64,000 nt of DNA. Origin: Vibrio sinaloensis. GTDB taxonomy: Bacteria > Pseudomonadota > Gammaproteobacteria > Enterobacterales > Vibrionaceae. Below the pieces are notes generated by a model, which was not told the DNA's origin, searched no databases, and worked only from the letters and a program-made list of their open reading frames with translations. Shown one piece after another: positions 9,204 to 17,173 of this stretch (position 1 is its first letter; the number at the start of each line of letters is the position of its first letter). The DNA lies in the NCBI RefSeq assembly GCF_000808535.1, contig NZ_JWLV01000049.1, positions 62,001 to 126,000 on the forward strand, read 5' to 3'. The position numbers and the translations under genes were made by a program.

Positions 9204-10424
9204 CTAGATGCCATCGCGTTCGATTGGGCAACTCATACAACGAGCACCACCTCGGCCGCGACCAAGTTCGTTACCAGGAATGGTGAGAACTTCGATGCCC
9301 GCTTTGTCATACTTCTCGTTGGTATAAACATTACGTTCATAACCAATGACGACTCCAGGCTTGACCGTAAGAACGTTGTTCGCATCGTTCCACTGCTCTC
9401 GCTCTGCTTCGTAGCTATCACCACCTGTGGTAATGATCTTGAGGTAATCGACCTCGAGCGCTTCTTCAATTGCATGAATGTAACTTGGTACTTGCTCAAC
9501 CTTCATGTCACCATCATCTTTGGCCGTTAAGCGCCAAGTGTCCAAGTCTTTTCGCATGATTTCTGGGTAGACAGAGAAAGTATCAATGTCCATGTGCGTC
9601 ATCACAGTATCAAGGTGCATGCACGAGCGATGCTTGGGTAGATCAATTGCGATCACCTCTTTTGCCTGACCGTGTTTGAACAGATTGGCGGCTAAGTTTT
9701 CAACCCCTTGTGCTGTTGTACGCTCTGACATACCAATCAGCACTGACTCTTTACCGATAACCAACACGTCACCGCCTTCAATATTGGCGTTGTCATAATG
9801 GAGATCTTCATCGCCAAAGTACTTAATGAAATCTTGGCCTGCGAACACAGGGTGCCAGCGATAAATCGCGCGTAAGTGATTGGTCTCACGTTGACGAGCT
9901 GGCTTCATCATCGGGTTAAGTGATACACCGCCATACACCCAGCATGACGTGTCTCGAGTAAATAGATGATTAGGGAGTGGTTCAATGACAAAATCGAGAG
10001 GGCGATGCATTTTAGGCAGCATCGACGCAGATTTAATAGGGAGTTCAGAATAGGCTAAACCACCGAGTAGCACTGTTGCTAGGTGTTCGTTATCCATATC
10101 GGATAAGTAACTACGCAGGTCTCGGGCAAAGATAGGGCCGTAGCGTAGATCTGATATCTGCGTGTTGAGTAGCCATGTTTTGGCTTCTGAAACCGCTAAG
10201 GTCTCAACAAGTAGGTTGTGGAGAAGCAGAACTTCAACGCCTTGCTCGGTGAGGGTTTGGGCAAACTTATCGTGCTCTTCCCCCGCAGCTTCCACTGCAA
10301 GTACATCATCAAACAACAGTTCATGGCAGTTAGAGGGCGTTAAGTGAGTCAATGCTCGCTCTGGACGATTTAGCAATACACGTCGCAATTGGCCAACTTC
10401 AGAGCCTACATACAGCTTACTCAT
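9204..10424 (-). CDS. arcA: Arginine deiminase
   Basis: This 406-residue cytosolic enzyme hydrolyses arginine to citrulline and ammonia, the first step of the arginine deiminase pathway. Hallmarks are the N-terminal GSEVGQLRRVLLNRPE, the FTRDTSCWVYGG and ENxEGGDVL-like (NANIEGGDVLVIG) segments, HLDTVMTHMD, and the C-terminal GARCMSCPI with the nucleophile at Cys396. No arcB or arcC follows it here. The catabolic ornithine carbamoyltransferase may be encoded elsewhere, or the role may be shared with the argF gene 11 kb away. ArgR control is plausible given the local argR gene, but I could not find a convincing ARG box in the 560-base upstream region. Confidence 0.96.
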   Translation of the reverse strand: MSKLYVGSEVGQLRRVLLNRPERALTHLTPSNCHELLFDDVLAVEAAGEEHDKFAQTLTEQGVEVLLLHNLLVETLAVSEAKTWLLNTQISDLRYGPIFARDLRSYLSDMDNEHLATVLLGGLAYSELPIKSASMLPKMHRPLDFVIEPLPNHLFTRDTSCWVYGGVSLNPMMKPARQRETNHLRAIYRWHPVFAGQDFIKYFGDEDLHYDNANIEGGDVLVIGKESVLIGMSERTTAQGVENLAANLFKHGQAKEVIAIDLPKHRSCMHLDTVMTHMDIDTFSVYPEIMRKDLDTWRLTAKDDGDMKVEQVPSYIHAIEEALEVDYLKIITTGGDSYEAEREQWNDANNVLTVKPGVVIGYERNVYTNEKYDKAGIEVLTIPGNELGRGRGGARCMSCPIERDGI

Positions 10425-10988
10425 TTTGTATCCTTACACTATGTTCCAGCCAGTATTTATGACAAGGTTGTTATCAATATGCAAGCGTTCAACTTGGTCT
10501 TTAAAACTAACTTATGTGGTTTTGTTGGTTTTATATTTTGTTTATTGTGTTATTTTCTTGATTAAATTTCATTTGGATGAGTTTTGTGGCTTTGCCTTGG
10601 AGTGATTCCCTATTCGATAAAAAGAGTCTAACAATTCGTAGTTCATGGCGCATTACGGCATAGCTATTCACCTTAAGGCTAAAGCGGCGCACCAAAGTCA
10701 TTTTTTATGCAATATTGCTTTGCTTCACAATATGCAGTAGAAAAAAATAAAAACGCAGAATGTTGTGGTGGGAACCTCCGAGCATCACAAAAGAAAGTTC
10801 TGAATCGTCAATTTGATAAAAAATTGTTAAATGAGTCAGGTTGTGAGCTTGATCGTTTTAGGGGCAAGGATAATCCGCGCAGAAAGATCAGGATCTCAGT
10901 GTATTCTAGGTAGTAATTTCGGTGGATCCATGCGATAGTCCGTTGCGTTAAATTACGATCATTTTTGTCACTATCTGGAGCACTATTT
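10425..10988. other. Non-coding gap between divergent arcA and rraB
   Basis: This AT-rich stretch of about 560 bases holds the divergent promoters. The arcA side is unusually T-rich (10500-10565). A plausible rraB promoter is TTGCGT at 10953-10958, about 17 bases upstream of a TTTTTGTCACTAT segment. The RBS TGGAG at 10976-10980 lies eight bases before the rraB ATG. A 68-codon open frame at 10707-10913 has no ribosome binding site, low-complexity lysine-rich sequence and no family resemblance, so I do not call it. I see no tRNA, recognised sRNA or repeat. Confidence 0.5.
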
Positions 10989-11399
10989 ATGTCTCATGAA
11001 GATGAATATCTATCAGTCGAAGAATTAATTGAGATTCAAAAGGAAGAGACTCGCGACATCATCCAAGCCTTAAGAGAAGATGGCAGTGATCCAGACGCGT
11101 TGTATGAAATTGAACACCACTTATTCGCTGAAGATTTTGATACGCTAGAAAAAGCCGTGGTTGAAGCATTCAAAATGGGTTTTGAAGTGTTAGAAGCGGA
11201 AGAGACGGAAGATGAAGATGGCAACAAGCTATTGTGCTGCGATGCGACCATGGAATCTGCGCTTGATGCCGAAGCGATTGATGCTCAAGTAGAAAAACTG
11301 ATTCATCTAGCGGAAAAATACGACATCATTTACGACGGTTGGGGGACTTACTACGAAGGCGAAGATGCCTTGTACCCTGAAGAAGATGACGAAGAGTAA
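10989..11399 (+). CDS. rraB: Ribonuclease E inhibitor RraB
   Basis: A small (136-residue), very acidic protein of the RraB/YjgD family, which binds RNase E and alters degradosome composition and mRNA decay. The N-terminal helix-rich segment (SVEELIEIQKEETRDII), the HHLFAEDFDTLEKA block and the C-terminal YDGWGTYYEG followed by a Glu/Asp-rich tail are typical of the family. I use the ATG at 10989, which has TGGAG at 10976-10980, rather than an in-frame upstream codon at 10965 that precedes any ribosome binding site. It appears monocistronic, ending at a strong terminator. Confidence 0.94.
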   Translation: MSHEDEYLSVEELIEIQKEETRDIIQALREDGSDPDALYEIEHHLFAEDFDTLEKAVVEAFKMGFEVLEAEETEDEDGNKLLCCDATMESALDAEAIDAQVEKLIHLAEKYDIIYDGWGTYYEGEDALYPEEDDEE

Positions 11400-11417
11400 T
11401 TCGCGAAATGTGTTACA

Positions 11418-11446
11418 AATGCCAGCCTCAGAGGCTGGCATTTTTG
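11418..11446 (+). terminator. Terminator of rraB
   Basis: A perfect GC-rich stem (ATGCCAGCCTC with GAGGCTGGCAT, one-base nominal loop) is followed directly by TTTTTG, a classical Rho-independent terminator 20 bases after the rraB stop. Confidence 0.93.
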
Positions 11447-11507
11447 TATCTTTCTTTTATTGCCTTGACTATAATCAGCTCTAATTTGATCTAGCGCAAT
11501 TTTTGAC

Positions 11508-11522
11508 TGGTACACTCTTTTA
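11508..11522 (+). promoter_or_regulatory. Extended -10 promoter giving a probable leaderless mRNA
   Basis: TGG followed by TACACT (11508-11516) is an extended -10 element (TGnTAxxxT) ending only five bases before the ATG at 11522. A TTGATC at 11486-11491 could act as a weak -35, although the 19-base spacing is long. A start site six or seven bases after the -10 would place the first transcribed base at the A of the ATG. No purine-rich ribosome binding site is present. Inference from sequence only. Confidence 0.45.
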
Positions 11523-12322
11523 TGCAGCTCTCTCTCGCCGGCCTTTGGCAAATCTCACCGCTGACCGATCTCTCTATCCCTCAAGATGATATTACCTTTC
11601 CGGCGCCGCTCAGCGATAAGCTTCCTGACTCTATGACAGAGCAACAAATCGCCGAGCAAGAGTGGCATCTAATGCATGATATTGAAGTGGATGATGCGAT
11701 GCTGGCATTTCCTTCGGTAGATTTAGTTATTGGTGGCGTCGATTTTCACGCTGAAGTGCGTTTGAATGGCGTGGCCGTGTTCGATTGTGATGGCACTCAA
11801 AGTGAGTACAAAAAGGATATTCGTCCTTATATGCAAAGAGGTCGCAATCGCTTCGAGATTCTGTTTTTGGAAGAAGAGGAAGACCTTTTGTTTGACGATG
11901 AGCGAGCTGAACTGTGCTCATTGGGAGGCGAAGAAGTTGAACAACATGACTCGCGAATCGGGGTGTGGAAGACGCCGTATTTGCAGTTTATTCGTCATGT
12001 ACGCTTAGAACATATCTCGACTGAACAGATTTGGCATCATGGTGGTGGCTGTGAGTTTCTCGTTGATCTCCATTACAAAACCTATTCTCCAGGTCTTGTA
12101 TCGGCTTCAGTCAAATTCAATGGTATGACATTCCACTTACCCATTGATGTTCGTAGCAGTCACACCAGTGCATTGTTTCAAGTTGAAGCGCCCATTTATG
12201 CTGACACCAAGCAACCCAAGCCTGCGGACCTTTATCTATTGGAAGTGACGTTAGATGGTCAGACTCAGCGCTTCAATATTGGTCTTAGTAAAGACTTGTG
12301 TGTTACTCATTTCCCATTGTGA
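11522..12322 (+). CDS. Protein with glycoside-hydrolase-family-2-like sugar-binding domain, no catalytic domain
   Basis: The 266-residue product resembles only the N-terminal jelly-roll (galactose-binding-like) part of GH2 enzymes. It opens with LAGLWQI, contains DLVIGGVDFHAEVRLNGVAV and DIRPYMQRGRNRFEILFL (about residues 65-120), and has IGVWKTPYLQFI near residue 150, the order seen in beta-galactosidase and beta-mannosidase N-termini. There is no TIM barrel and no catalytic glutamates, so I do not assign hydrolase activity. No signal peptide is visible, so it is probably cytoplasmic. It seems to be transcribed alone, from a promoter close to its ATG and without an SD sequence. The true role is unknown; binding of a saccharide or a regulatory function are guesses. 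Confidence 0.75.
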   Translation: MQLSLAGLWQISPLTDLSIPQDDITFPAPLSDKLPDSMTEQQIAEQEWHLMHDIEVDDAMLAFPSVDLVIGGVDFHAEVRLNGVAVFDCDGTQSEYKKDIRPYMQRGRNRFEILFLEEEEDLLFDDERAELCSLGGEEVEQHDSRIGVWKTPYLQFIRHVRLEHISTEQIWHHGGGCEFLVDLHYKTYSPGLVSASVKFNGMTFHLPIDVRSSHTSALFQVEAPIYADTKQPKPADLYLLEVTLDGQTQRFNIGLSKDLCVTHFPL

Positions 12323-12335
12323 GATTCAGTTACCA

Positions 12336-12731
12336 CTAGGCGTGAGCACCATGCCAACACGCAAGGTGTTGAGCGTGCTTACGTTGCCATACCTTTTCAT
12401 GAAAGTAGTAGGCCACCGTATTAATGGTTGGCTCGATAGCTGCCATTACACCACCTACAAACGCATCACCTGTCAGTAAGTAGACCACGCCAAAAGCGAC
12501 GCTGAAGTGCACCACTGCAAAGCTAGTGGTTTTGACTTTGGCCGAGCGAGCAAGCGCTTGCAGTGATTGACTACGGCTCCATACTCGCTCATGAAAGTAA
12601 AAGGCTACCGTGTTGACGGAAGGTTCAATCATCGCGATCAGACTACCAAGCAAGATGTCACCCGTCAGGATATAAGCAACGCTAAACGCAATGGTAAAGT
12701 GAAGTGCAGCAAAAGTGAGTGTCTTTTTCAT
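12336..12731 (-). CDS. DUF2061 membrane protein with internal duplication
   Basis: A 131-residue membrane protein made of two tandem copies of a roughly 55-residue DUF2061 unit. The first copy has TFAALHFTIAFSVAYILTGD then EPSVNTVAFYFHERVW; the second has SFAVVHFSVAFGVVYLLTGD then EPTINTVAYYFHEKVW. Each unit gives two membrane helices, so four are expected. The conserved His in xVHFxxAF and the HExVW end are repeated in both halves. I use the ATG at 12731 rather than a TTG four codons upstream. Function is unknown for the family. It converges on the GH2-like gene with only 13 bases between stops. A Fur-box-like sequence lies 38-56 bases upstream of the start. Confidence 0.82.
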   Translation of the reverse strand: MKKTLTFAALHFTIAFSVAYILTGDILLGSLIAMIEPSVNTVAFYFHERVWSRSQSLQALARSAKVKTTSFAVVHFSVAFGVVYLLTGDAFVGGVMAAIEPTINTVAYYFHEKVWQRKHAQHLACWHGAHA

Positions 12732-12768
12732 CGGATAGTCCAATCGTGTTTGTTTCGATAAGACTATT

Positions 12769-12787
12769 ATTGAGAATTATTCGTATT
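12769..12787 (-). promoter_or_regulatory. Fur-box-like site upstream of the DUF2061 gene
   Basis: The 19-mer ATTGAGAATTATTCGTATT resembles Fur-binding sites (the GAGAATTATTC core is typical of them). It is placed where a promoter for the minus-strand DUF2061 gene would be. Identification is by eye only, and neither strand has an unambiguous -35/-10 pair. Confidence 0.4.
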
Positions 12788-12832
12788 AAATAAATTGGAT
12801 TGATTCTATCAGTTTGATAGGTGAAGACGATG

Positions 12833-12857
12833 AAAAAGGCGCTCATTGAGCGCCTTG
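12833..12857 (-). terminator. Terminator of the TRAP-Usp operon
   Basis: AAGGCGCTC and GAGCGCCTT form a nine-bp stem with a three-base loop. On the minus strand the stem is followed by a run of T, so it ends the transcript of the universal-stress-protein gene 16 bases after its stop. Confidence 0.88.
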
Positions 12858-12872
12858 TTGAAGTTGTTTTGA

Positions 12873-13310
12873 TTAGCCTTGAGGCTTAATCACCATCACA
12901 TTGATGGGAGAGTTTTGTACCACTTTACTTGCCACAGACCCAAGAACAACTTTGTCAATCTTTGAGCGCTTATGACTTGGCATAATAATCAAATCGGCAC
13001 CAAGTTTTTCTGCGTAGTCGAGAATGGTCGAGTACGCTTTACCTTCGGCAACGTGCGCTTTGTAAACCACCTCTTCAGGGATGTGCGAAGAGGCAAATGC
13101 TTTGAGCTGTTCTTCGACATCAGAACGCATTTTTTGCGCGGCATCTTTAGGAAAGTAAGTGGCGACCATCGACATGTGGATACCAGGAAGAACGTTCAAC
13201 AAATGAATTTGTGCGTTCGCGTGTTTCGCATGCCAGACAGCTTGCTCGATCGCTTTGTCAGAAAAGCCTTTGTCATTAAGATCGACTGGAACAAGAATTT
13301 GCTTATACAT
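12873..13310 (-). CDS. Universal stress protein (UspF/TeaD-like) associated with TRAP transporter
   Basis: A 145-residue single UspA-fold protein beginning YKQILVPVDLND and ending with the nucleotide-binding region IIMPSHKRSKIDKVVLGS. The glycine usually found in the first part of the ATP motif (GSHG) is replaced by Pro (PSHK), similar to UspF-type members, while the later LGSVASKVV part is kept. It lies 91 bases downstream of the TRAP permease on the same strand. In Halomonas the comparable protein TeaD binds ATP and down-regulates its TRAP transporter. A similar regulatory role is therefore likely here, but this is inference from context. Confidence 0.87.
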   Translation of the reverse strand: MYKQILVPVDLNDKGFSDKAIEQAVWHAKHANAQIHLLNVLPGIHMSMVATYFPKDAAQKMRSDVEEQLKAFASSHIPEEVVYKAHVAEGKAYSTILDYAEKLGADLIIMPSHKRSKIDKVVLGSVASKVVQNSPINVMVIKPQG

Positions 13311-13401
13311 TGATTATTCTCTTTATCATCGCTTATGAGAAGCGGAATAACTGCATCCTTAGCTTAAGTATAGCCCCGCTGGAGTGGCGGGGCTGATTAA
13401 C

Positions 13402-15981
13402 TTACGCGCTCAATTCGTCCCTACGAGCTCGTCTTCTTTGGTTCATTGCTAGACCAATCAGGATAAGAAGTGCAGGCACAAATACCCACTCTTTCATTGG
13501 TCGGTCTGCGTCAACAACAACCGAACGGATCTCCCAATCAAAATCAACACCAGCCGATTCTGCAGGGCTACCAAACTCAACCATATCGACAATCATGCGA
13601 CCATTCGTATCGTTGAGCATCAGACCCATAGATGAGATACGCTCATCGGCGGTTGTTGCGTTATCGTCAAACGGCAAACGAACCGTTTTCGAAATGTAAT
13701 CCCCTTCAAGGTTTTCACCCGCAACTAACAACTCGATTTCTTGACCAACGGGCAGAGTTTCGGCAATTGCGGCGATTTCAGTGCCCGGGTGCAGTACTTT
13801 TGCAGGGTAGATCTGATCCCACCAGAAACCAGGGCGGAAGAAGGTAAAGGTAAGCACAAGCAGTGCAACGGTTTCCCACCATTTATTCTTCGTAAACCAC
13901 CAACCTTGAGTTGCTGCTGAGAATATCAGCATTGCGATAACCGAAGATATGATCGTGAGCATCAAATGCCACCAACTGTCGATCCCCATCAACAATAACT
14001 GGGTGTTGAAGATAAACATGAATGGCAAGATTGCGGTTCGAATATCATAGGTAAAACCTTGGATACCCGTACGGATAGGATCCGATTTTGCGATCGCCGC
14101 TGCGGCAAAGGCAGCAAGACCAACTGGTGGGGTGTCATCCGCGAGAATACCGAAGTAGAACACGAATAAGTGAACGGCAATCAATGGAATGATCAAGCCA
14201 CTTTGTGCACCTAACGTCACAATGACAGGAGCCATCAAAGTTGATACGACAATGTAGTTTGCTGTTGTCGGTAAGCCCATGCCTAAGATCAAACTGATCA
14301 CCGCGGTGAATAGCAGCATCAGAATGATGTTACCGCCAGAGATAAACTCGACGAAGTCTGTCATCACAAGGCCGATGCCCGTTAGTGTAACTACGCCAAC
14401 TACTGTACCCGCCGCTGCAGTTGCAACACCGATACCGATCATATTACGCGCGCCTGTCACGAGGCTTTCTAGTAGATCAATGAAGCCTTGCTTGGTCTGC
14501 TCTGCAATAGAGCCTTGCTTCGACATCACTGCCATTAGTGGGCGTTGGGTAATCAAAATGAAGATCATAAATACCGTTGCCCAGAATGCCGAGAGACCTG
14601 GAGAGAAACGCTCAACAGTTAGACACCAAACCAGTACCACGATAGGTAATAGGTAATGCAGACCAGATTTGATTGTTGGACCAGGCTCGGGAACTTCCGT
14701 GAGCTCTGCGTCAATCTCGATCGCGCCTTCTTTAGCGTATCTAGCTGAAATACTCACAAGTCCAACGTAAGCAAGCAGAAGGGCAACGGTTACGATTGGT
14801 GTTGCGGCATCGCCAAACACATCTTTCGTCCAACCTACACCGTAGTATACCGCAGCGCTAATAACACATAGGCCGAGTATTGTTCCTGTAAATGACAATA
14901 GGCTTTGAACCACCGTTGGCACTCGGCGACGAGGTAGCCCCGTCATTCCCGCTTTACATGCTTCGAGGTGAACAATGTAAATAAGCGCAATGTACGAAAT
15001 CAGCGCGGGTAAGATAGCGGCTTTGATAACCTCAACGTAGGAAATGCCCACATACTCAACCATTAGGAAAGCGGCTGCCCCCATGATTGGCGGTGTTAGC
15101 TGGCCGTTAGTAGACGCTGCAACCTCAACTGCACCTGCTTTAGTGCCTGGGAAGCCAACACGCTTCATTAACGGAATCGTAAATGTACCGGTTGTCACTA
15201 CGTTAGCAATTGATGAACCAGACACTAAGCCAGACAAGCCAGAAGCGACAACCGCAGCTTTTGCTGGGCCACCTTTCATGTGACCAAGTAGTGAGAAAGC
15301 GACTTTGATGAAGTAAGCCCCTGCGCCAGCTCGCTCTAACATTGCACCAAACAGTACAAACAAGAAAACGAAAGAGGTCGAAACGCCCAGAGCAACACCA
15401 AATACCCCTTCAGTGGTCAGCCATAGGTGAGACATGGCTTTGTTTAGGCTAGCTCCTTTATGCGCGATAACGTCTGGCATGTGTGGGCCACCAAAGGTGT
15501 AAAGCAGGAATACGGCTGCGACAACCATAAGAGGTGGACCTAAAGCGCGACGTGTCGCTTCAAGGAGTAACACCATACCCATCACGGCAACCACGATATC
15601 CATGGTGGTAGGCGCACCAGAGCGACCCGCAAGTTGGGTATAGAAAAGATAGATATAGGCGGCAGCAAAGCTTCCTGCTAAAGCCAAAACCCAATCCACA
15701 GCGGGAATGCGATCGCGTGGCGAGTTTTTTAAAGCTGGATAGGCAGTGAAAGCTAGGAAAACGGCGAACATCAGATGGATAGAACGCGCTTCAGTATCAT
15801 TAAGTACGCCAAAATCAAAAATGAACGGCAGAGGAGATGCGTACCAAAGTTGGAACAGTGACCAACATAGCGGCACAAACCATAAGATGCGACCAGGAAT
15901 TCCACTTGGAGAACGGGCACCAGTATCGGCTTGAGCGACCATATCTTGCACATCTTGAGACGGAGATGTTGTCTTCGACAT
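13402..15981 (-). CDS. TRAP transporter fused permease (TAXI-TRAP, large and small subunits in one chain)
   Basis: An 859-residue inner-membrane protein in which the small (DctQ-like, about residues 25-150) and large (DctM-like, about 165-690) TRAP subunits are fused. DctM-type signatures include SGLSGLVSGSSIANVVTTGT, EVAASTNGQLTPPIMGAAAF and ILADDTPPVGLAAFAAAAIA. After the last core helices comes a DUF3394-like extension (about residues 745-830) with a PDZ-like stretch MVEFGSPAESAGVDFDWEI. The chain then ends with a further membrane segment and an Arg-rich end. Such permeases take up organic acids or similar solutes using a sodium or proton gradient. It is transcribed after the TAXI binding protein and before the Usp gene; the substrate cannot be read from sequence. 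Confidence 0.93.
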   Translation of the reverse strand: MSKTTSPSQDVQDMVAQADTGARSPSGIPGRILWFVPLCWSLFQLWYASPLPFIFDFGVLNDTEARSIHLMFAVFLAFTAYPALKNSPRDRIPAVDWVLALAGSFAAAYIYLFYTQLAGRSGAPTTMDIVVAVMGMVLLLEATRRALGPPLMVVAAVFLLYTFGGPHMPDVIAHKGASLNKAMSHLWLTTEGVFGVALGVSTSFVFLFVLFGAMLERAGAGAYFIKVAFSLLGHMKGGPAKAAVVASGLSGLVSGSSIANVVTTGTFTIPLMKRVGFPGTKAGAVEVAASTNGQLTPPIMGAAAFLMVEYVGISYVEVIKAAILPALISYIALIYIVHLEACKAGMTGLPRRRVPTVVQSLLSFTGTILGLCVISAAVYYGVGWTKDVFGDAATPIVTVALLLAYVGLVSISARYAKEGAIEIDAELTEVPEPGPTIKSGLHYLLPIVVLVWCLTVERFSPGLSAFWATVFMIFILITQRPLMAVMSKQGSIAEQTKQGFIDLLESLVTGARNMIGIGVATAAAGTVVGVVTLTGIGLVMTDFVEFISGGNIILMLLFTAVISLILGMGLPTTANYIVVSTLMAPVIVTLGAQSGLIIPLIAVHLFVFYFGILADDTPPVGLAAFAAAAIAKSDPIRTGIQGFTYDIRTAILPFMFIFNTQLLLMGIDSWWHLMLTIISSVIAMLIFSAATQGWWFTKNKWWETVALLVLTFTFFRPGFWWDQIYPAKVLHPGTEIAAIAETLPVGQEIELLVAGENLEGDYISKTVRLPFDDNATTADERISSMGLMLNDTNGRMIVDMVEFGSPAESAGVDFDWEIRSVVVDADRPMKEWVFVPALLILIGLAMNQRRRARRDELSA

Positions 15982-16110
15982 GTACTTTATCCTTGTTATA
16001 TGTGGTTCACGTACTATTTGAGTTATGAACCTCTATTTTGCATCTTTCAGTTTAGTGAATAGATGAAATATTGCTCAATCGTGTGTTTTTCTTAGGTATA
16101 AAACGGAGAA

Positions 16111-16193
16111 GAGTTTCAAACATTGAAACTCCAAATAGGTGGTGACGGGTTCGTCACTTAGGTATTGACTAGGGAAGCCGATGCTTCCCTAGT
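16111..16193 (-). terminator. Hairpin cluster between TAXI binding-protein and permease genes
   Basis: Three inverted repeats fall in 83 bases: ACTAGGGAAGC/GCTTCCCTAGT (16168-16193), GTGAC/GTCAC (16142-16157) and GAGTTTC/GAAACTC (16111-16131). The first lies 12 bases after the binding-protein stop and has no good T run on the minus strand. It may thus be an mRNA-stabilising stem or partial terminator that lets the binding protein be made in excess over the permease. This role is inferred from precedent in transporter operons. Confidence 0.6.
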
Positions 16194-16204
16194 TCAAAGA
16201 GCGC

Positions 16205-17173
16205 TTACTTAAGTAGGCCGATCTCTTTGTAGTATTTCTCTGCACCTGGGTGTAGAGGGATAGAAAGACCTGCTTGAACCATGTCTTCTTTCTTCAAGTT
16301 TGCAAACGCTGGGTGCAGACGTTTGAACGTGTCGAAGTTTTCGAATACTGCTTTTGCAACGTTGTAAGCAACATCGTCAGAAACGTTAGCTGTTGTTACC
16401 ATTGTTGCCGCAACACCGAAGCTGTTCACGTCTTTGTCTGTGCCACGGTACATACCTGCAGGTACTGTGCTGTACGCGTAGTATGGGTTGTTTGCTACGA
16501 TGTCGTCGATCTTAGCACCCGTTGCTGAAACCAGTTTTGCGTCACAAGAAGTCGTCGCTTCTTTGATTGATCCATTTGGATGACCAACCACGTAAACGAA
16601 GGCGTCAATTTTGTTGTCACAAAGTGCTTGCGAACGCTCAGAACCTTTAAGCTCAGACGCTAGCTTGAAGCTATCATTTGTCCAGCCCATCGCTTCCATC
16701 ACAACACCCATTGTCGCACGGTCACCAGAGCCTGGGTTACCGATGTTTACGCGCTTACCTTTAAGGTCAGAAACGTTTTCGATACCAGCATCGCTACGAG
16801 CAATAATGTTGAAAGGTTCTGTGTGTAGAGAGAACATAGCGCGTAGGTCTTTATACGGGCCTTGTTCAGCAAACTTACTTGTGCCGTTGTAGCCGTGGTA
16901 CTGCCAGTCAGACTGAACGATACCGAAATCAAGTTCGCCTGCGCGGATAGTATTCACGTTGTAGATCGAACCACCAGTCGACTCTACAGAACAGCGAATG
17001 TTGTGTTCTTTACGGCCTTTGTTAACTAGCTTACAAATCGCACCACCAGTTGGGTAGTAAACACCAGTTACAGAACCAGTGCCGATAGTTACGAATTCTT
17101 GCGCGTTAACTGCGCCAGCGCCCATTACAGCAGCTGCAATAGCGCCAACTTTAATAAGTTTGTTCAATGCCAT
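16205..17173 (-). CDS. TAXI-family TRAP transporter solute-binding protein
   Basis: A 322-residue periplasmic binding protein with a signal peptide (MALNKLIKVGAIAAAVMGAG then AVNA, cleavage likely near residue 25). The mature start FVTIGTGSVTGVYYPTGGAI is diagnostic of TAXI (TRAP-associated extracytoplasmic immunogenic) proteins. Further family segments are ELDFGIVQSDWQYHGYNG, GKRVNIGNPGSGDRATM and HPGAEKYYKEIGLL. It is the first gene of the three-gene TRAP unit, with a GGAAGGG ribosome binding site. The TAXI type pairs with the fused permease downstream. Substrates of related proteins are dicarboxylates or glutamate, but nothing here fixes the ligand. Confidence 0.94.
   Translation of the reverse strand: MALNKLIKVGAIAAAVMGAGAVNAQEFVTIGTGSVTGVYYPTGGAICKLVNKGRKEHNIRCSVESTGGSIYNVNTIRAGELDFGIVQSDWQYHGYNGTSKFAEQGPYKDLRAMFSLHTEPFNIIARSDAGIENVSDLKGKRVNIGNPGSGDRATMGVVMEAMGWTNDSFKLASELKGSERSQALCDNKIDAFVYVVGHPNGSIKEATTSCDAKLVSATGAKIDDIVANNPYYAYSTVPAGMYRGTDKDVNSFGVAATMVTTANVSDDVAYNVAKAVFENFDTFKRLHPAFANLKKEDMVQAGLSIPLHPGAEKYYKEIGLLK

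Noticed and set aside
10707..10913. 68-codon open frame in the arcA-rraB gap
   Set aside because: No ribosome binding site, lysine/asparagine-rich low-complexity translation and no family resemblance; better read as non-coding promoter DNA.
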